From Planctomycetota bacterium (GTDB taxonomy: Bacteria; Planctomycetota; Phycisphaerae; UBA1845; UTPLA1): a stretch of 64,000 nucleotides of DNA. Each line of letters starts with the position of its first letter. The first letter of the stretch is position 1. The position numbers and the translations under genes were made by a program. Below the pieces are notes generated by a model. That model made no database searches, was not told where the DNA came from, and saw only the letters and a list, made by a program, of their open reading frames with translations. Where the stretch lies: contig JADJRI010000009.1 in NCBI GenBank assembly GCA_016712275.1, forward strand, positions 62,001 through 126,000. The letters run 5' to 3'. Shown here one piece after another: positions 41,501-51,345 of the stretch.

Positions 41501-42020
41501 CCAGATCAGGATGAATTTCTGCCGCGGCGATCAGCATCCAGTACGCGGCGACGTCCGCCGAAGGACCGTCCGTGATGGCCTTGATGGCGGCGATGGCCTT
41601 CTCGATTCGCCCGGCATTCCAGAACGCCGCGGCAAGAATCAATCGGATATGGCCGACGTCCGGAGCGAGATCGGCCGCCTGGATTGCGAGTTTCAACGCG
41701 GCGTCATGATCCTGTGATGCCATCTTCGCGACAGCCAGGTTTGCGATGATGGCTGGATCGCCGAGCCCCTCGGAGATAAGCGATTGAAGGATTTTCGAAG
41801 CCTCGCCCGGGTGGTCCATCTCGATTTCCGCGCCGGCCTGATAGAACGGGCCAAGCTTTTCAGCCGGGAATTCGCGTGCTGAATTCCGGTGGGCGATTTG
41901 CGAATGGTCGGCCGGCGCAGAGGTGGGCGAGGCTCGATCGCAGCCGACGACGAGGACGGCAGTCACGAGCGCCCAATTGGCCATGAGCCAGGACAACAGC
42001 GGCAGTCGAATTCGATTCAT
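38526..42020 (-). CDS. Large lipoprotein: TPR, FG-GAP and UnbV domains with extra C-terminal domain (two compensating frameshifts)
   Basis: 1164 residues when one base is added near 39105 and one removed near 38815; the joins read VRISTNFAIFWDHAFIALGE and WTRDFVVHTDGWLKDGDLN. The N-terminus ends in lipobox VVGC (Cys 27). Residues ~50-280 are TPR-like helices (ALKLAIQAADLAPDVGHIRL). Residues ~360-640 have FG-GAP loops (DLNNDGLMDLML, DFDNDGDLDLIQ, DLEDDGDVDLLI, DLNGDGLMDLLA). An UnbV-like domain follows (MRVIWPNGNYQDLEHRA). The C-terminal ~400 residues (CPYLYAWNGERFEFVTDVLW to PLPFHGMTAFPYPQDETPP) form a domain known from planctomycete TPR/CRTAC1 proteins. A lipid-anchored, probably calcium-binding scaffold. 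Confidence 0.82.
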
Positions 42021-42143
42021 GTCGATCCACGATCCTCGAGCGCGGGCAATTTGAACGGGCCCAGACGGGCCCTTTGGCGATGACGGCGATGATACGATAA
42101 GATCGTTCCATCGAAAGCCCGTGATATCGAAGGGGAGTATCGA

Positions 42144-44100
42144 ATGTCTCGATCATACCGTCGGAACTGGATTGCCAAGGGGAGCGTTGCGGCCGCGATG
42201 CTGGCGGGTGCGCCGGCGTGCGACCGATCGTCCTCCAGTCCCTCCAATGATAACAGTGCGTCGCCGGTTGAGGCGGAGCGGGCACCGGCCCCCGATCATG
42301 CGGACTCAAATGTGAATTCGGCTCCGGAACCGCTGCCGCGGACGATGGAACCGGTTGCGCCCGCCGCGGTCGAATCTTCGAATTCCGCGGGTAATCGGGG
42401 TTCGACGGGGGAGAGCGAACGGGCGGTGACGAATTCGGATGGGTTTGTGCCGCCGGAAGTTGACGTTTCGGGCTTGTCCGAGTTCGAGCGCGAAGCAATT
42501 CAGAAACTGCGGAGCGGTGTAATCGATGTGCCGGGGAGCGTCGATCGCGTCGCGGAGCTGGGAATGTGGTATTGCGTTCGAGGCTATCCGAAAGCGGCGG
42601 CCACCTGTTTTACCCGCGCCTGCGAACTCCTGCCGAAGGCGATGAAGTACCGGTACCTGCTGGCCATTGCCTACGAGGAATCTGAACAGTGGGATGAGGC
42701 CATCGACGTCTATCGACAATGCGTCGGAATGGACGGAACTTACGTCGCGGCGTACTGCAATCTCGGCCGTCTGCTCCTGGAGAAGGGTGATCCAGAAGCG
42801 AGGGCGATGTTCGAAAAAACGCGGGAACTGGATCCGTCGGATTCGATTGCCGAATGGGGGCTCGGACGGCTGGATGAACTGCAAGGCGATATTGCCGCGG
42901 CGACGGCGCACTATGAAAAGGCGATCGAGCTTCAGCCCAGCTACAAAGACGCGCATTTCGCCTTGTCGAAGATTCTTCGAGAGGCCGGGAAGACGGCGGA
43001 GGCGGACGCCCATTTCCAGCAGTATAAGGATGGCCGCAAGGGTCTGGTTCGAAATGACCCGATTCGTTTCGAACTGACGACCCGAATTCGAGGAGAAAAA
43101 GAGATCGCCGAGGAGGCGTTAAACGCCGCGCGGCAGGGTAAGCCGAATCAGGCCGCCAAATTCCTGATCAAGACCATGAGAAAGGGGATGGCGGGGGCGC
43201 CGATCCGGACCGCGCTCGGAGAGATTTTCCTGCTCGAAAATCGTTACGACGATGCGCTTTTGAGTTTCGTCGAGGCGGAGAAGCTGGATCCCGATTCGAA
43301 GGTCATCAAGGCGTACATCGCGATGACTTTGATTGAGGTCGGCGAAGTCGACTCCGCGATTGAGCGACTGTCGGTGCTTCAGAAGGGCGATTCGAAGAAC
43401 GCCGTCGTGGTCAACAGGCTTGGGTATGCACTTCTCAAGAAGGGCGAGCTGCGTCGCGCCGAGGAATTGCTTCGAAATGCCATCGAGCTGTCGCCGGGGA
43501 AAGCTGGTTTTCACATCAATCTCGCTGAATGCCTTGCCGCGTTGAAGAAACAGGATGAAGCGCTGGCCGAAACAGATCGTGCCATCCGGCTTGACAAGCA
43601 GAATGTGTCGCCGTGGATGTTCAAGGGCTCTCTGCTGTCGGCCGCAGGACGCCTGGAAGAGGCCGAGGCGGCGCTCAATCAGGCGATGGCGGTAGCGCCA
43701 AAGGCTGAGGCGGTCTATACTACGATTGCGGGGGATTGCCCGCGCGCGGGACGATTTTGCCGGGTCGGTGCGCTATCTTGAGAAGGGGATCGCCGAATTG
43801 CCGGATTCAGCGGCCATTGGAAATGATCTGGCCTACAGCCTGGCGACATCGTCCGATGCGTCAATTCGCGACCCCGGTAGGGCGGTCATTCTTGCCCGGA
43901 AGATATGTGAAAATCAGCTGAACGCGAATTATCTGGACACGCTATCGACGGCGCTGTCGGCGGCGGGTGACATACCTGCGGCAGTCGAGGCCCTAACCCG
44001 GGCGATCGAGCAGGCGAGAATCGCGAATGCGGGTGATGCGGCTATTGCTGAGATGGAATCCCGCCTATCGCAACTCAAGTCAACGCTGCCCAAGTCGTAA
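42144..44100 (+). CDS. TPR-repeat lipoprotein (one frameshift)
   Basis: About 651 residues. Two frames (42144-43781, 43726-44100) join by removing one base near 43733 (YTTIAGIARARDDFAGSVRYL); the sum is then a multiple of three. The N-terminus is a lipoprotein-like signal (AKGSVAAAMLAGAPAC), followed by a ~100-residue Ser/Pro/Glu-rich linker. About thirteen TPR units follow, e.g. AAYCNLGRLLLEKGDPEARA, KDAHFALSKILREAGKTAEA and VVVNRLGYALLKKGELRRAE. It is divergent from the large UnbV lipoprotein with a 123-base gap, suggesting shared control. A shared terminator follows at 44245-44288. Confidence 0.85.
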
Positions 44101-44244
44101 GCGTGCTCCATACGCCCGCCTTCGTAGCAGCATGTCGATAGATACGCCGTCGTCGGACTACTGTCGGGGTTCCAATTGCGTCGCGACGGGCGAATTCATC
44201 GGACTCCGCGACAATTGCGGTCGTCACTCACGGAAAATAGGGAC

Positions 44245-44288
44245 AAAAAAAGGACGGCCTTCCATGCGGAAGGCCGTCCTCTGTTTTT
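44245..44288. terminator. Bidirectional terminator between convergent genes
   Basis: 13-bp perfect stem AGGACGGCCTTCC/GGAAGGCCGTCCT (44251-44263, 44268-44280), loop ATGC, with an A run before (44245-44251) and T run after (44284-44288). It serves the TPR lipoprotein gene (plus) and the PEP-CTERM gene (minus). Confidence 0.88.
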
Positions 44289-44342
44289 CATGCTCTTCGA
44301 GTCAGCGAGGCGAATTCCCCGCAGTCCCGAAGTTCATTCAGC

Positions 44343-45329
44343 TTAGCGGCGTCGGCGGATGAGGCCGAGAGCGCCGAGCGACAGCAGAGCCAGCGTCGCG
44401 GGCTCCGGCGTGTAGGTGAGCGAGAAGGTCGAACCGGCGTTGGCTGCACCAAAGGTGTCAACCACGACGTAGTAGGTCCCGGCGGCCGCGCCGAGGAGTT
44501 CGACGTGTTCGTCACTGACGCCTTCCGACGAATCGATGCCGCCCGAAGGAAGACCAGTTGCGTCGATCAGGTGGAGGTCGAGATCCGTGCTCAAGCCCGT
44601 CAGATCGACGAAGAGATCGCCACCCGCGTGATTGATCACGTAGGCGACTTCGTTGCCAACGTTGTCGAACGTGGCCGTCGAGACGCGAGTTCCGAGGGCG
44701 AGTTCGCCCGCGCCGTCCGTCAGGCCCGGCTGCGGATTCTGGTCATCCCAGATCGTGGTGCCGATGGCCTTGTTGCCGAGCGTCAGGGTATTCGGCGTGC
44801 CGACAAAGCTGCCGCTGAAGGCGGGAGGTGGCGGGGGCGGGGGAACGCCATCCTGAACCTGGATGGTCAGGTTCGACCAGGTGGCATCGACAGCGGCGCC
44901 GCCGTCGTTGTAGCTCTCGAAGAACTCGAAGGTCCAGTTGCCGATCGACGTTCCGGTCAGGAACGCGTTGGCGCCGGTCAACGTAATGGGACCAATATGA
45001 GCAGTGCCGCTCCAGGTCTGCACCGACGACAGGGCAGGCGTCGAAACGCATGCCGCAGGATTGCAGATCTCAATCCGGGCTTCGCTCTGCCAGGAGCCGA
45101 TGCCGGTCGATGTGAGATCGCCTTCAACGACGATGTCACCAACGATGAAGTCCGGGCCGGCGTGATTGTAGACCGCGCTACCATTGCCAGCACCGACGCC
45201 CGCAGCACCCGCTACGAGACCAACGGCGGAATCGCCGGAGTAAGGCCCGGCTGTGAAGCCTGCCATCGCGCCGCTTGCGCTGATCGCCACCAGCGCCGCG
45301 GCCATTGTAATGCCTCTCACCAATCTCAT
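44343..45329 (-). CDS. PEP-CTERM sorting-domain protein with proprotein convertase-P/PPC-like domains
   Basis: 328 residues. The start at 45329 has AGGAGG eight bases upstream and gives the signal peptide MRLVRGITMAAALVAISASGAMA; an upstream frame to 45401 is not used. The first domain (FTAGPYSGDSAVGL to WSNLTIQVQDG) resembles a P-domain-like beta-sandwich (TLTGANAFLTGTSIGNWTF). After a poly-proline linker comes a PPC-like domain (DLFVDLTGLSTDLDLHLID, GTYYVVVDTFGA). The C-terminus is TPEPATLALLSLGALGLIRRRR, the PEP-CTERM signal: PEP motif, membrane helix, Arg tail. It is expected to be recognised by an exosortase, not seen here. Probably surface or matrix protein. Confidence 0.9.
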   Translation of the reverse strand: MRLVRGITMAAALVAISASGAMAGFTAGPYSGDSAVGLVAGAAGVGAGNGSAVYNHAGPDFIVGDIVVEGDLTSTGIGSWQSEARIEICNPAACVSTPALSSVQTWSGTAHIGPITLTGANAFLTGTSIGNWTFEFFESYNDGGAAVDATWSNLTIQVQDGVPPPPPPPAFSGSFVGTPNTLTLGNKAIGTTIWDDQNPQPGLTDGAGELALGTRVSTATFDNVGNEVAYVINHAGGDLFVDLTGLSTDLDLHLIDATGLPSGGIDSSEGVSDEHVELLGAAAGTYYVVVDTFGAANAGSTFSLTYTPEPATLALLSLGALGLIRRRR

Positions 45330-45916
45330 TTCAGAATCCTCCTCTTTCTTCCTTGGACATTTCGTCGTGAGCGTGCGCACAGCCTCACGACCGTGGGACA
45401 ATTGCCAGAGCGAATTGACAACGTGTCAGCGCTCTTTCAATTCCATCAATTCACTTTGCCATCTGTCCGAGCGCTGCCGGAGGATCAAATCCCGCCGGCT
45501 GCGATTGGACTTCAGCAAAACTTCAACAATTCAGCGAAAGCGGAAAGAGAGACAGAGGTGCTTCCTTCCGATTTCTACCCCGACTCCAGATTGAAGCCGA
45601 TCCCTCGGGCGCTTTTGCGCCGCGAATAGCAGAAGTAGAAGACAGGATTTGGTGGAATGAAAATCTAGCGCGCTTCTATTCCCGATCCTGCTGCAACATC
45701 TACAAGAGGTAAGTTTACCAGTACTGGGGCGCGTCGTTCAAGTATTTCGAGGGGTTGGGGGAAGAAATTGCTAAGAATGCGATGAGGTTTCGGGTGTCCA
45801 AGGTCCGAGAATGTTGTGATTGTCAATTAGTTCATTATTATCAATAGTTTATGTTGAATGTCCCGAGGGTGCAGGCGGGCCCTTTCAGGCGGTTGCATGG
45901 TATTCACGAGGCGGAA
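45330..45916. other. Intergenic region without supported gene
   Basis: 587 bases between two minus-strand genes. It becomes AT-rich around 45640-45860. No gene, tRNA or terminator was recognised. Confidence 0.4.
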
Positions 45917-47835
45917 TCAGCCCGGTCCCATTCCGGCCAGCCTCCTTGCATCCTGAAGGGCTGCTCTTTCGTTCGCACCCATCCGGTTTGGGTCCAGTTT
46001 CATCGCCTTCTCGAATTCGGCCACGGCCTCTCGGAATCTTCCGGCCTCCATCAGCCGTTCGCCGCGAAGGAATGGGATTGACCCCCGTCCTGGTTCAATC
46101 AGCTCCGCCGCCTGCAGCGCCTTTTCGAATTCCTCCCAGCGGCCGGCCGACGCCAGGACCTTGGCGAGATGGATCAGGACATTGGCGGTCGGGTGTTTTC
46201 TAGCGAAGTCCTCGAGTACGCGGATGGCATCGTTTGACCGTCCCAGCCCTTCATAGATGTGTGCGACGGTGTGAACCGATGATTCGTCGCCCGGATTTTC
46301 GGTCATGGATTCGATGGCGAGGGCGAGCCCTTCCTCAATATGACCTGACTTGACCAGCTCCCTTGCAGTTTCCGATTTCTCAAAGAGTACGATGCGTTCT
46401 TTCGCATCGGGGAGGGACTCAGCGTTGCCGGTCTCGATGCCGCCTGTGTATCCCAGTGTCGCAAGTTGCTTCAATTCGTCCTGCGACATGGAGCGCCGAG
46501 CGGCGTCCGGGGACTTGATCTCAGGATGTGCTGCGAAGAGATCATTCATTTCCTTTTCGAATGGAATGATGGATGCCGGGGCCTGCTTGAACAGATTCGA
46601 CTTTTCACTAGCGTCGGTGCTCAGATCATAAAACTCGGGGATCGGCGCCGAGATGAATTTCTCAGAGGTACTGCGAAGTCCGAAGACCGGCGCGCAACCC
46701 CGGCCTTCGACGGGATATAGAGATTCGATAAAGACCCGTCGGTCAGCGGCGGGAATCGTCGACGCCAGATCGAGACCATCGACGTCGGTCAGGGCGGGCA
46801 AGCCCAGCAGGCTGAGAACTGTCGGCGCGATATCGATTGTGCTGATCATCCGGTTGCTGATTGCCTTTTCTCCCGCGAAAAGCGATGGACTTGAGAAGAT
46901 CAGGCCTCCGTGGATTGTGGCGTCGTAAATGAAAATGCCATGCGAGCTTTCTCCGTGTTCGCCGAGGGACTCGCCGTGATCGGTTGCGAAGACGATCAGC
47001 GTTCGGTCGGACCACCGGCGTTCGAGATTTCACCGATGACGTTTGCCAATTGCGAATCGGCGTAGGCGATTTCCGCGTCGTATGGCCTGCCGGCGAATTC
47101 GGGCTGGTTCGTCAGCGGCGAATCGAACGGGTGGTGCGGGTCATAGTAGTGGACCCAGAGAAAGAACGGCATTCCGGAACTGGCTTTGAAATGGTCTTTC
47201 AGCCAGGCAGTTGCTCGGACGCTCGTCAGGCTCGCTTCCCGCTGGCTGAACACCGACTCGGGACCCCGGTTTCCCTTCTCGCTGGATTCGAAGTCATAGA
47301 CGTCGAACCCCTGGTTGAGGCCGAATCGTGCGTCGAGTACGAAGCAAGAGACGAAAGCCGCGGTCTTATAACCGGCCGATTTCAGACACTCGGCCAGCGT
47401 GGTCTCCGACGGCTGGACGTCATAGCCCGTATTGGTGCGAACGCCGTGGTGGTAGGGGTACTTTCCAGTCAGAATGGACGTATGCGACGGCAACGTGAGT
47501 GGAACGGTGACGGCTGCGTTCGCGAATCGCACGCCGTTCTTCGAGAGCCGCGTCGATGGTGGGGTTTTTGCAAAGCCCGCGCCGTAGCAGCCCAGGTGGT
47601 CCGGTCGCGTCGTGTCGAAGGTGACGAGGAGTACATTGAATCCTCTTGCGGCGCCGCTCGCGGGCATTCCCATTTCGTTTCGGGAACCGCTTCGGGAAAA
47701 AATCGCAATTCCGGCTCCGGCGATGGCGATGCCCGCGAGCAGCAATCCGACCTTTGGTGTTCGTGACGGCGCTCCGGCGCGTTCGCGGGTGGTCTCGGCG
47801 GCTTCGCTTGACTTTGTTTTTCGATTTCGTGTCAT
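45917..47835 (-). CDS. Membrane-anchored sulfatase-fold protein with C-terminal TPRs (one frameshift)
   Basis: About 639 residues after restoring one base near 47005; the join reads RWSDRTLIVFATDHGESLGE. The ATG at 47833-47835 gives a basic N-terminus and a membrane helix (KVGLLLAGIAIAGAGIAIF). The alkaline-phosphatase/sulfatase fold is clear: VTFDTTRPDHLGCYG with metal-binding Asp, FFLWVHYYDPHHP, FATDHGESLGEHG. At the nucleophile position the sequence is VPLTLPSHTSILTGKYP: the Cys or Ser of the sulfatase C/S-x-P-x-R motif is not present and Thr is the likely counterpart. The last ~180 residues are TPRs. True sulfatase activity is therefore doubtful; a phospho- or sulfo-transfer role is possible. 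Confidence 0.82.
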
Positions 47836-47992
47836 GGGCGGGTGTCGTTTGTTCAGCGGCGTCAAAACTGCATTTCGGATCGGGCGGGGACTCGTTGTCC
47901 GTCGATCGGCAGACTAGGATAACACCGGAACGTCTGCGAAAACACCGCCCCGACTTGCAAAAGTGTAATCCTTACTGCGATTGATGTGCTGA

Positions 47993-49972
47993 ATGAGCGG
48001 ATATGAGATCACGAGTGCCATGACACCGGCGGGGGATCAGCCCGCCGCCATCGACAAGCTGGTCGGTGCGTACAACGCCGGGCGCAGATTCCAGACATTG
48101 ATGGGCGTCACCGGTTCCGGCAAGACCTTCACCATGGCGAACGTCATCGCGCGGCTGAATCGCCCGACGCTGGTGATCTCGCACAATAAGACGCTTGCCG
48201 CCCAGCTGTATGAGGAGTTCCGCGAGATTTTTCCCCGGAACGCCGTGGAGTATTTCGTCAGCTATTACGACTACTACCAGCCAGAGGCGTACATCGCCGC
48301 GCGGGATATTTACATTGAGAAGGACTCGTCGCGCAATGACGATCTGGATCGATTAAGGCTCTCAGCGACGAGCGCCGTCGTCTCACGCCGTGACGTGGTC
48401 GTTGTGGCGAGCGTGTCGTGCATCTTCGGGTTGGGATCGCCTGACGAATACAAGGCGAGCGTGATTGACCTTCGCGTCGGGATGAACATTGAGCGGGATG
48501 AGCTCCTGCGGAAGTTCGTCAATCTTCAATACAACCGCAACGATTTCAATCTGGATCGCGCCACGTTTCGCGTGAGAGGCGATGTGGTCGAGCTTCATCC
48601 GGCGTATGAGGAGATCGCGTATCGCATCGAAATGTTCGGCGACGAGATTGAGCGGCTTCAGTCGATCAATCCGCTGACCGGAGCGACGCTGGACAAGCAT
48701 GAGCAGCTGTACGTTTATCCGGCGGTTCACTATGTCATGCCGCAGGACCGCGTCGAGGCGGCGGTGGCGAGCATTCGAGAGGAACTCGAGCAGCGGCTGA
48801 ACTACTTCCGGCAGCAGGGTAAGCTGCTCGAGGCGCAGCGGCTGGCGGCGCGGACGAAGTATGACATGGAAATGATGCTGGAAGTGGGGTATTGCTCCGG
48901 CATCGAGAACTACTCGCGGCATCTGGCCGGCAACCCGCCCGGCACGAAACCTTACACGCTTTGCGACTATTTTCCGAAGGACTTCCTGCTCGTCGTCGAC
49001 GAGGCGCATGTGACGATTCCGCAGATCGGTGCAATGTACAACGGCGATCGGGCGCGGAAGGAGGTGCTGGTCGAGCACGGCTTCCGGCTGCCCAGCGCGC
49101 TTGATAACCGCCCGATGCGGTTCGAGGAATTTGAGGCGATGTGGGACCAGGTGCTCTTTGTCTCCGCAACGCCCGGACCCTATGAGCTTCGCAAGAGCGC
49201 GGGTGAAATCGTGGAGCAGGTGATACGGCCTACGGGATTGCTCGATCCGGTCGTGACGGTGCGCTCGGCCCGCGGCCAGGTGCCGGACCTGCTGCACGAG
49301 ATTCAGGTGCGCGCGGCGAAGGGGGAGCGAACGCTGGTGACGACGCTCACGAAGCGGCTGGCGGAAGATCTGTCGGATTACATTCAGCAATCGGGTATCA
49401 AGGGGGCGTACCTGCACAGTGAGATTGATACCGTCGAACGCGTTGAGATTCTGCGCGACCTGCGCGACGGCAAGTATGACGTGGTGATCGGTGTGAACCT
49501 GCTGCGCGAAGGACTGGACCTGCCTGAAGTGTCGTTGGTGGCGATTCTGGATGCCGACAAGCAGGGCTTTCTGCGCAGCGCGACCAGTCTAATTCAGACG
49601 ATTGGTCGGTGCGCGCGAAATGTGAACGCCGAGGTTTACATGTATGCCGACAAGGTGACCGACGCGATGCAACAGGCGATGGATGAGACGGCGCGTCGTC
49701 GGGAATTGCAGGAGGCGTATAACACGGCGCATGGCATCACGCCCGCCACGATCAAGAAGGCGATCCGCAAGGGGATCCAGGACCAGATCGCCGCGCGGAA
49801 CACGGCGCGCGAGGCGATCAAGGCGAGTGAGGAGGAACTCGGCCTTGTCGAATCCGTCGCGGAACTGGAGAGGGAGATGTTCGCGGCGGCGGAGGCGCTG
49901 GATTTTGAGAAGGCGGCGCGGATTCGGGACCGGATCAAAGAGATGAAGGCGGCGCCGAATCAGGGTGACTGA
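47993..49972 (+). CDS. uvrB: Excinuclease ABC subunit B (UvrB)
   Basis: 659 residues, intact. UvrB is the helicase-like damage-verification subunit of nucleotide excision repair, loaded by UvrA and recruiting UvrC. Motifs in order: Walker A GVTGSGKTFT (~38-47), the DNA-threading beta-hairpin YYDYYQPEAYIA (~91-102), the UvrA-interaction domain, LLVVDEAHVTIPQ (motif II), FVSATPG, motif VI region SLIQTIGRCARNVNAEVYMYAD, and a C-terminal UVR motif (ELEREMFAAAEALDFEKAARIRD) that binds UvrC. Length is normal for the family. It is divergent from the sulfatase-like gene. No LexA-type operator was identified upstream. Confidence 0.98.
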   Translation: MSGYEITSAMTPAGDQPAAIDKLVGAYNAGRRFQTLMGVTGSGKTFTMANVIARLNRPTLVISHNKTLAAQLYEEFREIFPRNAVEYFVSYYDYYQPEAYIAARDIYIEKDSSRNDDLDRLRLSATSAVVSRRDVVVVASVSCIFGLGSPDEYKASVIDLRVGMNIERDELLRKFVNLQYNRNDFNLDRATFRVRGDVVELHPAYEEIAYRIEMFGDEIERLQSINPLTGATLDKHEQLYVYPAVHYVMPQDRVEAAVASIREELEQRLNYFRQQGKLLEAQRLAARTKYDMEMMLEVGYCSGIENYSRHLAGNPPGTKPYTLCDYFPKDFLLVVDEAHVTIPQIGAMYNGDRARKEVLVEHGFRLPSALDNRPMRFEEFEAMWDQVLFVSATPGPYELRKSAGEIVEQVIRPTGLLDPVVTVRSARGQVPDLLHEIQVRAAKGERTLVTTLTKRLAEDLSDYIQQSGIKGAYLHSEIDTVERVEILRDLRDGKYDVVIGVNLLREGLDLPEVSLVAILDADKQGFLRSATSLIQTIGRCARNVNAEVYMYADKVTDAMQQAMDETARRRELQEAYNTAHGITPATIKKAIRKGIQDQIAARNTAREAIKASEEELGLVESVAELEREMFAAAEALDFEKAARIRDRIKEMKAAPNQGD

Positions 49973-50039
49973 GGCCGAGCCCGTCAGAGGACTGCTCAGG
50001 GGCGGGATTCGGGCGTTCGCCTTTACACCTGCATTCTCA

Positions 50040-50960
50040 TCAAAGGCCGAATTGGTCGGTGTCGAGCCACTCCATGCTGATGAGCGACCAGAAGTCGAGC
50101 GCGAGTTCGCTGCGCACGTACTCGTAGGGCATCCAGCCGTAGCCGCGGTCGCCCCAGCCGGTTCCCCAGGAATTTCGTATGAGGAGCGCGCCGACTGTTT
50201 CGATGTTGTAGCGCGTGTTCTTGATCCTTAGATCATCGTCGTATCCGACGGCAGCGATCGCATGCCCCCATTTGGCTCTTTCCTCGGATCCCGGAAAGGG
50301 GATGCCGCCTCGAACGCTGGAGTTGTCGAACGAATCGAATCCCCAGAAGCCGAACATCGAGGGAATGCCTCCGGCGATGTACTTCTTGATTGACTGCAAG
50401 ACATCTTCACCGGACAGATTTGCCTGGGACGGATCGTGACGGATGTACTCCAACGCCTCGTAATTGTCTGCTATTGCATAGAGAAATGCCGGAATTTCAC
50501 GGTCAAAGTCGGGCGCCTGGTCGGTGTATGGCCAGCGACTTTCCGGCGCGACACCGCAGAGGGCGATCGCACTCATGGTGTCCCGGAGCCAGGCGCCGCT
50601 GTCGCCGGTGGTCCCCATCAGGCTGCGTGTACATTTGTAGATGAACAGCCGCGAGCCGTCGATGTGTTTCTTGTATGCCCGACGCTGGAAATACTCAATG
50701 ATCGCGACGGCGGCATTTGCCGTGCACGAACCCAATTGCCCCTGATCTTCGATGGGGGAGCACCATTCGCGAAGATCGACCTTTGATGGCAGCGCCGGAT
50801 CACCCGCCTTCCGGGGCGACAGACCGAACGCCTTCATTTTCTTTTCGACATGAGCATCCGCGACTCCATAATCACGCAAGTCGGGTACGGGCGGGAGCCA
50901 TCCGGTGCCGCGAGTCTGTCCCAACGATGAAATGACTGGATTTCGATAAACCTCGTACAT
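50040..50960 (-). CDS. Papain-family (C1A-like) cysteine peptidase
   Basis: 306 residues, intact, with no signal peptide seen. Catalytic triad and oxyanion Gln are visible: EDQGQLGSCTANA (Gln and Cys ~93-100), KWGHAIAAVGYDDD (His) and LLIRNSWGTGWGDRGYGWMPY (Asn), so the enzyme should be active. The ~70 residues before the catalytic domain could be a short propeptide or targeting region. This fits the bacterial papain-like group, often of unclear substrate. It is the last gene of a three-gene minus-strand set with a 101-residue protein and a large lipoprotein (46-base and ~33-base gaps), so it probably works with them. It converges with uvrB. Confidence 0.9.
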   Translation of the reverse strand: MYEVYRNPVISSLGQTRGTGWLPPVPDLRDYGVADAHVEKKMKAFGLSPRKAGDPALPSKVDLREWCSPIEDQGQLGSCTANAAVAIIEYFQRRAYKKHIDGSRLFIYKCTRSLMGTTGDSGAWLRDTMSAIALCGVAPESRWPYTDQAPDFDREIPAFLYAIADNYEALEYIRHDPSQANLSGEDVLQSIKKYIAGGIPSMFGFWGFDSFDNSSVRGGIPFPGSEERAKWGHAIAAVGYDDDLRIKNTRYNIETVGALLIRNSWGTGWGDRGYGWMPYEYVRSELALDFWSLISMEWLDTDQFGL

Positions 50961-51006
50961 GATGTTCTTCCTCTCTCAGATGCCGGCGATCTGGTTGGCC
51001 GGTCGC

Positions 51007-51312
51007 TCATGCCTCGAATCGAACAGACAGTGAATACGGAAGTGAATTGCCTCTCCAGCTCTTGACCTCTACGAGGTAGATTGCGGGATCGAGCATCATC
51101 GGCGGCGGCGAACCGAGCGCGTATTCGTGCAGGATGACGCGCGGGTCTTCACGCTCGACCTGTGTCATGACGCCGATGAACCGGCTTCGAACCTCAATGA
51201 CATAGCGGCCGGACCGGGCCGCGCGGAAACGATGAACATTGACGCCTTCGTCTGGAAAGCGATCCCGGATCGGATCGGCGTCGACCTTGATTTCAACCGA
51301 TTGATTCGCCAT
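51007..51312 (-). CDS. Small protein of unknown function, probable beta-sandwich
   Basis: 101 residues, ATG preceded by GGAGGGAG at good spacing. Alternating hydrophobic strands (NVHRFRAARSGRYVIEVRS, PAIYLVEVKSWRGNSLPYSL) resemble small PPC-like beta-sandwich domains, where GRYVIEV is typical. No signal peptide. It lies between the papain-like peptidase and the large lipoprotein on the same strand and is probably co-transcribed. A role as inhibitor, chaperone or substrate-binding partner of the peptidase is possible but only inferred. Confidence 0.65.
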   Translation of the reverse strand: MANQSVEIKVDADPIRDRFPDEGVNVHRFRAARSGRYVIEVRSRFIGVMTQVEREDPRVILHEYALGSPPPMMLDPAIYLVEVKSWRGNSLPYSLSVRFEA

Positions 51313-51345
51313 GGTTCTCCCTCCGTTTTCAGGGTGTGTGGGTCG

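Noticed and set aside
44505..45629. Plus-strand open frame of 374 codons
   Set aside because: Antisense of the PEP-CTERM gene; low-complexity composition.
48383..49417. Minus-strand open frame of 344 codons
   Set aside because: Antisense of uvrB; no family resemblance.
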